DNA from: Acetatifactor sp. | Lineage (GTDB): Bacteria; Bacillota; Clostridia; Lachnospirales; Lachnospiraceae | DNA length: 64,000 nucleotides | Assembly: GCA_024695935.1 (NCBI GenBank) | Contig: JAILHH010000022.1 | Coordinates: forward strand, 62,001-126,000 | Direction of reading: 5' to 3' | Shown here: positions 61,239-64,000 of the stretch, piece by piece | Position numbering within the stretch: position 1 is the stretch's first letter | How the letters are laid out: the number at the start of each line of letters is the position of its first letter | Program-made: the position numbers and the translations under genes | The notes under the pieces: model-generated | Databases searched by the model: none | The model's input: only the letters and a program-made list of their open reading frames with translations | What the model was told of the DNA's origin: nothing

Positions 61239-64000
61239 CTATCTCAGTCTCCTCCTTATTAGTCCCATAAGCCTCTCGGGAAGTGCTTCGCCGCAGGTTA
61301 TCTTTTTTTCGGACACGTTTCCGACGCGGTCCTTCGCCGTAAAGGTTAAAGAGAGGTTCTTTGAAAAACCAATCTTATTCATCCTGATGATCCCGTTATC
61401 ATCAGAATACAGATATTCCGTAGTGTCCAGGTCAAAGTCTGATATCTCCAATATAAATTCTGACAGACCGCTTAATTCATCGACAGCCTTAAATACCATA
61501 CCTGTCTCTGAGTCGTCATTAATTATAGCTTCCACGTTATCAATACCGATAAATGCAGGCCCCCTGCCGTCACAGATAACACCCGTTATAAATTCTTTTC
61601 CGTTGGAGCTCTGCGATATCTCTTTTGCTTTACCACCTTCACCTGATGTTACCCCCATTGCGGGATACATTAAAAATGATTTTCCATCCAGGTCTGCATC
61701 CGGAGAAATATGCTGATAAAAATGAAGGCTTCCTGTGCTTTTATCTCTTAAAGCTCCCGTATTCCATAGATCGTAGAAATATATTTCCCCCGCAGAGTAT
61801 CTGATAAATGATGAAGCATTTATTCTCTCATCAGGGTCAAACACCTTTGTCACAAAGGTTTGGTTGTCTCCTTCATTTGCATAACCGGCAGACGGCCCGT
61901 CCTCCATAATTTTAAGGGCGACCGTATTAATGAAATAATCGCTGTTCTCCACAGACGAAGTCCTTCCTTTTATATCGACCTCCATATCTCCGCCTGCTTT
62001 TACATATGTCATTCCGGTTTCGCCTCTGTAAACATCGCCTGAGATCCCAAAATCTTCTATTATTATCTCATATTCGATGTTCTCGTTTGCGGATAGAAGT
62101 ATATGAGATGTCTCCCCCACGTTTCCTGCTTTATCCACCGCCGCAACATGGAGATAAACAGGCAGATTCGGTTTTCCAATATTGATATTTGCATCCTTAA
62201 CAAAGTCTTTTGTTCCGGCGTTAATGCTTATATTTGACTCCTTGGAAACTATATATTTGTAGCCGATTACGTCAGTTATTAATTCAGGATTAAATATTTC
62301 AGCCTCCGATATTACTTTACCGGCATTATCCATTCCTTCGATACGCCAAAAATACCCCGTTCCGAAATCCTTTGGTGCATCAAATGTAACAGTTATTTCA
62401 CCATTTTTTTCTGTGACTTTAACGGATAAGCTGCTCACGACAGAAGGGGATACCTTATCCCTTGCGATGGCAGTGAGACTCTTTTCATTTCCGCTGTGAA
62501 CAGGATTAATCAGTTTGATCTCTGCCTTTCCGTCGCCTTGATTGGTGGCAGGGTATGATCTGTAATACAGATTCTTTTCACTTCCATAGCCAACTCCGCC
62601 GTATCCCGGCTTTGATGCGATTATCTCACCGTCTCCGTAAGAGCATGTCAATGCATAAGCCGTATGAGGTGTCGAAACAGTGTGAGGTCCTATGGTCACA
62701 TATGGATTTCCCTGACCTGTTCCGCAATAGGGACAGGTTCCACTCTTGTAACTGCCGTGGCTTCCGCAGTTGATATATCCGGATACTGCACGGAAGCTGT
62801 AAGTATTTCCGTTAAATCCCCTGTGGCAGTTTGAGCATGTCATCCAGTTATTCGTCATTCCCGATCCGTTTGGATAGGATGTTACCTTGCAGGTCGCACT
62901 TGTATAATAAGTAATGCTCCTTGTGTAGCATCCGCCATAGGAAGATGCACAGGCAACTCCTCCCTGGATGAAACGGCTTCCGTTATATGTATGGTTATGA
63001 ACCGTATATTCTCCTGCATTGCCACCACGAAAACCACCTCCGCCTCCGGCTCCTCCATCGGCTCCCATACTCTTTAAATCGCTTCTCAAAGAAGTGCCGA
63101 TCCCGCCGCCTTGTCCATCGGAAGCACTTGTTGCTCCGCCTCCTCCCGCAGCGACAAGAACTGTTTTTCCGCTTAAGTCACAAATGGCACTGGCAGCCCC
63201 GCCTGCACCATATTTTCCTGCTTTTCCTCCTTTATATAAAGCGTTGGGATTTTCTCCGTTTGCAGATCCTATGTAGATCTTAAGAGTCTCATCCTTATTT
63301 AAAAATACATTGGAGACTGCCCTTTCTCCCGCCCCTCCTTTGAAATTTGAATAACTTCCACCGGAAGATCCGGACAGATCGATCTCATATATGCCGCTTA
63401 CAGGGGCTTTAAATGTTTCTTCCTTTCCTGAGAAGATGAAGCTTTCAAAGACTTCCGGATCATCCAAGCCATCCGACCCGATTTTAATCTGTTCAGTGCC
63501 GTCTTTCCTGTAAATATTGTAAAACGAAGCCCCGGAAGAATCTTTCCAGGACAGATCAACTGCCCCCACTCCATCAAAGGAAGTATAATTATTTTCTGCC
63601 CTAAGGGAAATACTTCCCCAATGCGCATAGAGTGTTATATCTTCCGTCAGGCTCAAAATGTCTTCTCCGTTTCCGACAAATTCTCCCCCTTCTCTTTCAG
63701 TAAACCATCCGATAAAATTCCTGTCATCCGATCCGTGGGATATACATGATGGCAATGTGATATCAACTGCCTTATATACGGCAAGGGCTCTGTCAACACT
63801 TCCGCCGGGTCCCGAAAAGGTGTATATTCCTGACTTTTGGTCGAATTCTCCCTTGTAATCCCCCAACTGCCACTCACTAAATTCAAGGTTATATTCCCTC
63901 TCCAATATTCCTCCCTCAGGATCCGTGCCAAGAAAAGACGCGTTTTCATTGTTTATATTAAATGTAACTTTAATTTTTCTGCCAAATGCATCTTTGATTT
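61239..64000 (-). CDS. large glycine-rich surface protein, 5' end off window
   Basis: About 920 codons are visible; the frame is open to the right edge, so the true N-terminus is missing. Order from the N-terminal side: an InlB-like repeat (GWFTEREGGEF...DITLYAHW), a fibronectin-like segment (AVDLSWKDSSGASFYNIYRK), then a very glycine-rich domain (KGGAGERA, VAAGGGGATS, GADGGAGGGGGF). Inserted in the latter is a Cys/His-rich stretch (CSNCH, CPYCG). Beta-sandwich domains follow (AIARDKVSPSVVSSLSVKVT, HVAAVDKAGNVGETS, FTAKDRVGNVSEKK). It probably acts at the cell surface. The A24 peptidase gene follows immediately. Confidence 0.85.
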   Translation of the reverse strand, partial: IKDAFGRKIKVTFNINNENASFLGTDPEGGILEREYNLEFSEWQLGDYKGEFDQKSGIYTFSGPGGSVDRALAVYKAVDITLPSCISHGSDDRNFIGWFTEREGGEFVGNGEDILSLTEDITLYAHWGSISLRAENNYTSFDGVGAVDLSWKDSSGASFYNIYRKDGTEQIKIGSDGLDDPEVFESFIFSGKEETFKAPVSGIYEIDLSGSSGGSYSNFKGGAGERAVSNVFLNKDETLKIYIGSANGENPNALYKGGKAGKYGAGGAASAICDLSGKTVLVAAGGGGATSASDGQGGGIGTSLRSDLKSMGADGGAGGGGGFRGGNAGEYTVHNHTYNGSRFIQGGVACASSYGGCYTRSITYYTSATCKVTSYPNGSGMTNNWMTCSNCHRGFNGNTYSFRAVSGYINCGSHGSYKSGTCPYCGTGQGNPYVTIGPHTVSTPHTAYALTCSYGDGEIIASKPGYGGVGYGSEKNLYYRSYPATNQGDGKAEIKLINPVHSGNEKSLTAIARDKVSPSVVSSLSVKVTEKNGEITVTFDAPKDFGTGYFWRIEGMDNAGKVISEAEIFNPELITDVIGYKYIVSKESNISINAGTKDFVKDANINIGKPNLPVYLHVAAVDKAGNVGETSHILLSANENIEYEIIIEDFGISGDVYRGETGMTYVKAGGDMEVDIKGRTSSVENSDYFINTVALKIMEDGPSAGYANEGDNQTFVTKVFDPDERINASSFIRYSAGEIYFYDLWNTGALRDKSTGSLHFYQHISPDADLDGKSFLMYPAMGVTSGEGGKAKEISQSSNGKEFITGVICDGRGPAFIGIDNVEAIINDDSETGMVFKAVDELSGLSEFILEISDFDLDTTEYLYSDDNGIIRMNKIGFSKNLSLTFTAKDRVGNVSEKKITCGEALPERLMGLIRRRLR

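Overview
The window looks like a chromosomal segment of a low-to-mid-GC Gram-positive anaerobe of the class Clostridia, most likely a Lachnospiraceae member. This rests on gene content: a CIRCE/HrcA-type heat-shock site, BmpA-type nucleoside uptake, DUF6062- and DUF2225-type proteins, a stand-alone AICAR transformylase next to a PurO-like IMP cyclohydrolase, GlnRS together with GatCAB, and strong AGGAGG-type ribosome binding sites. No rRNA, intact tRNA, CRISPR array, transposase or prophage was found. Most genes lie on the minus strand.

Left part (1-13.6 kb, mostly minus strand): a cut-off ABC exporter, a small hypothetical gene, a YfcE-like phosphoesterase, an hsp20 gene under CIRCE, thiN, a TrpXYZ-type ABC importer, a plus-strand amidohydrolase, a DUF5692-like membrane protein, a threonine-aldolase-like enzyme and an AraC-type regulator. 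At 13.8-17.4 kb, divergent from the regulator, lies a two-gene heterodimeric ABC exporter whose asymmetric ATP sites can be read from the sequence.

Middle (17.5-44.3 kb): a purine-nucleoside uptake and salvage operon (bmpA, ATPase, two permeases, xpt), two M3-family oligopeptidases, a uracil/xanthine permease with an attenuator-like leader, a TetR regulator with a candidate operator, glnS, ktrAB, and a purine biosynthesis pair (PurO-type IMP cyclohydrolase and AICAR transformylase) behind a ZTP (pfl) riboswitch with its own promoter and terminator. A GGDEF-EAL protein, guaB and two small membrane-protein genes follow. Purine supply is therefore covered by uptake, salvage, the last steps of de novo IMP synthesis, and the GMP branch.

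Right part (45-64 kb, minus strand): degV, a six-helix membrane protein, a T-box-controlled aspS-gatC-gatA-gatB operon whose specifier reads AAC (Asn) inside GAAC, dapF, nadE, hslO, a methyltransferase, a COG2426 membrane protein, hisC, a glycosyltransferase, a stand-alone A24 prepilin-type peptidase, and a large glycine-rich surface protein that runs off the right edge.

The most unusual content is between genes. Four intergenic regions (about 3.26-3.59, 10.78-11.20, 44.41-44.85 and 53.72-54.18 kb) carry arrays of 36-39 bp units bounded by inverted ACTGTAA/TTACAGT ends. Two arrays have a 74 bp period and two are based on a 52 bp period. Two arrays are followed by a related 64-nt palindromic element, and a third copy of that element sits in the aspS 5' leader. 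I do not recognise this repeat family.
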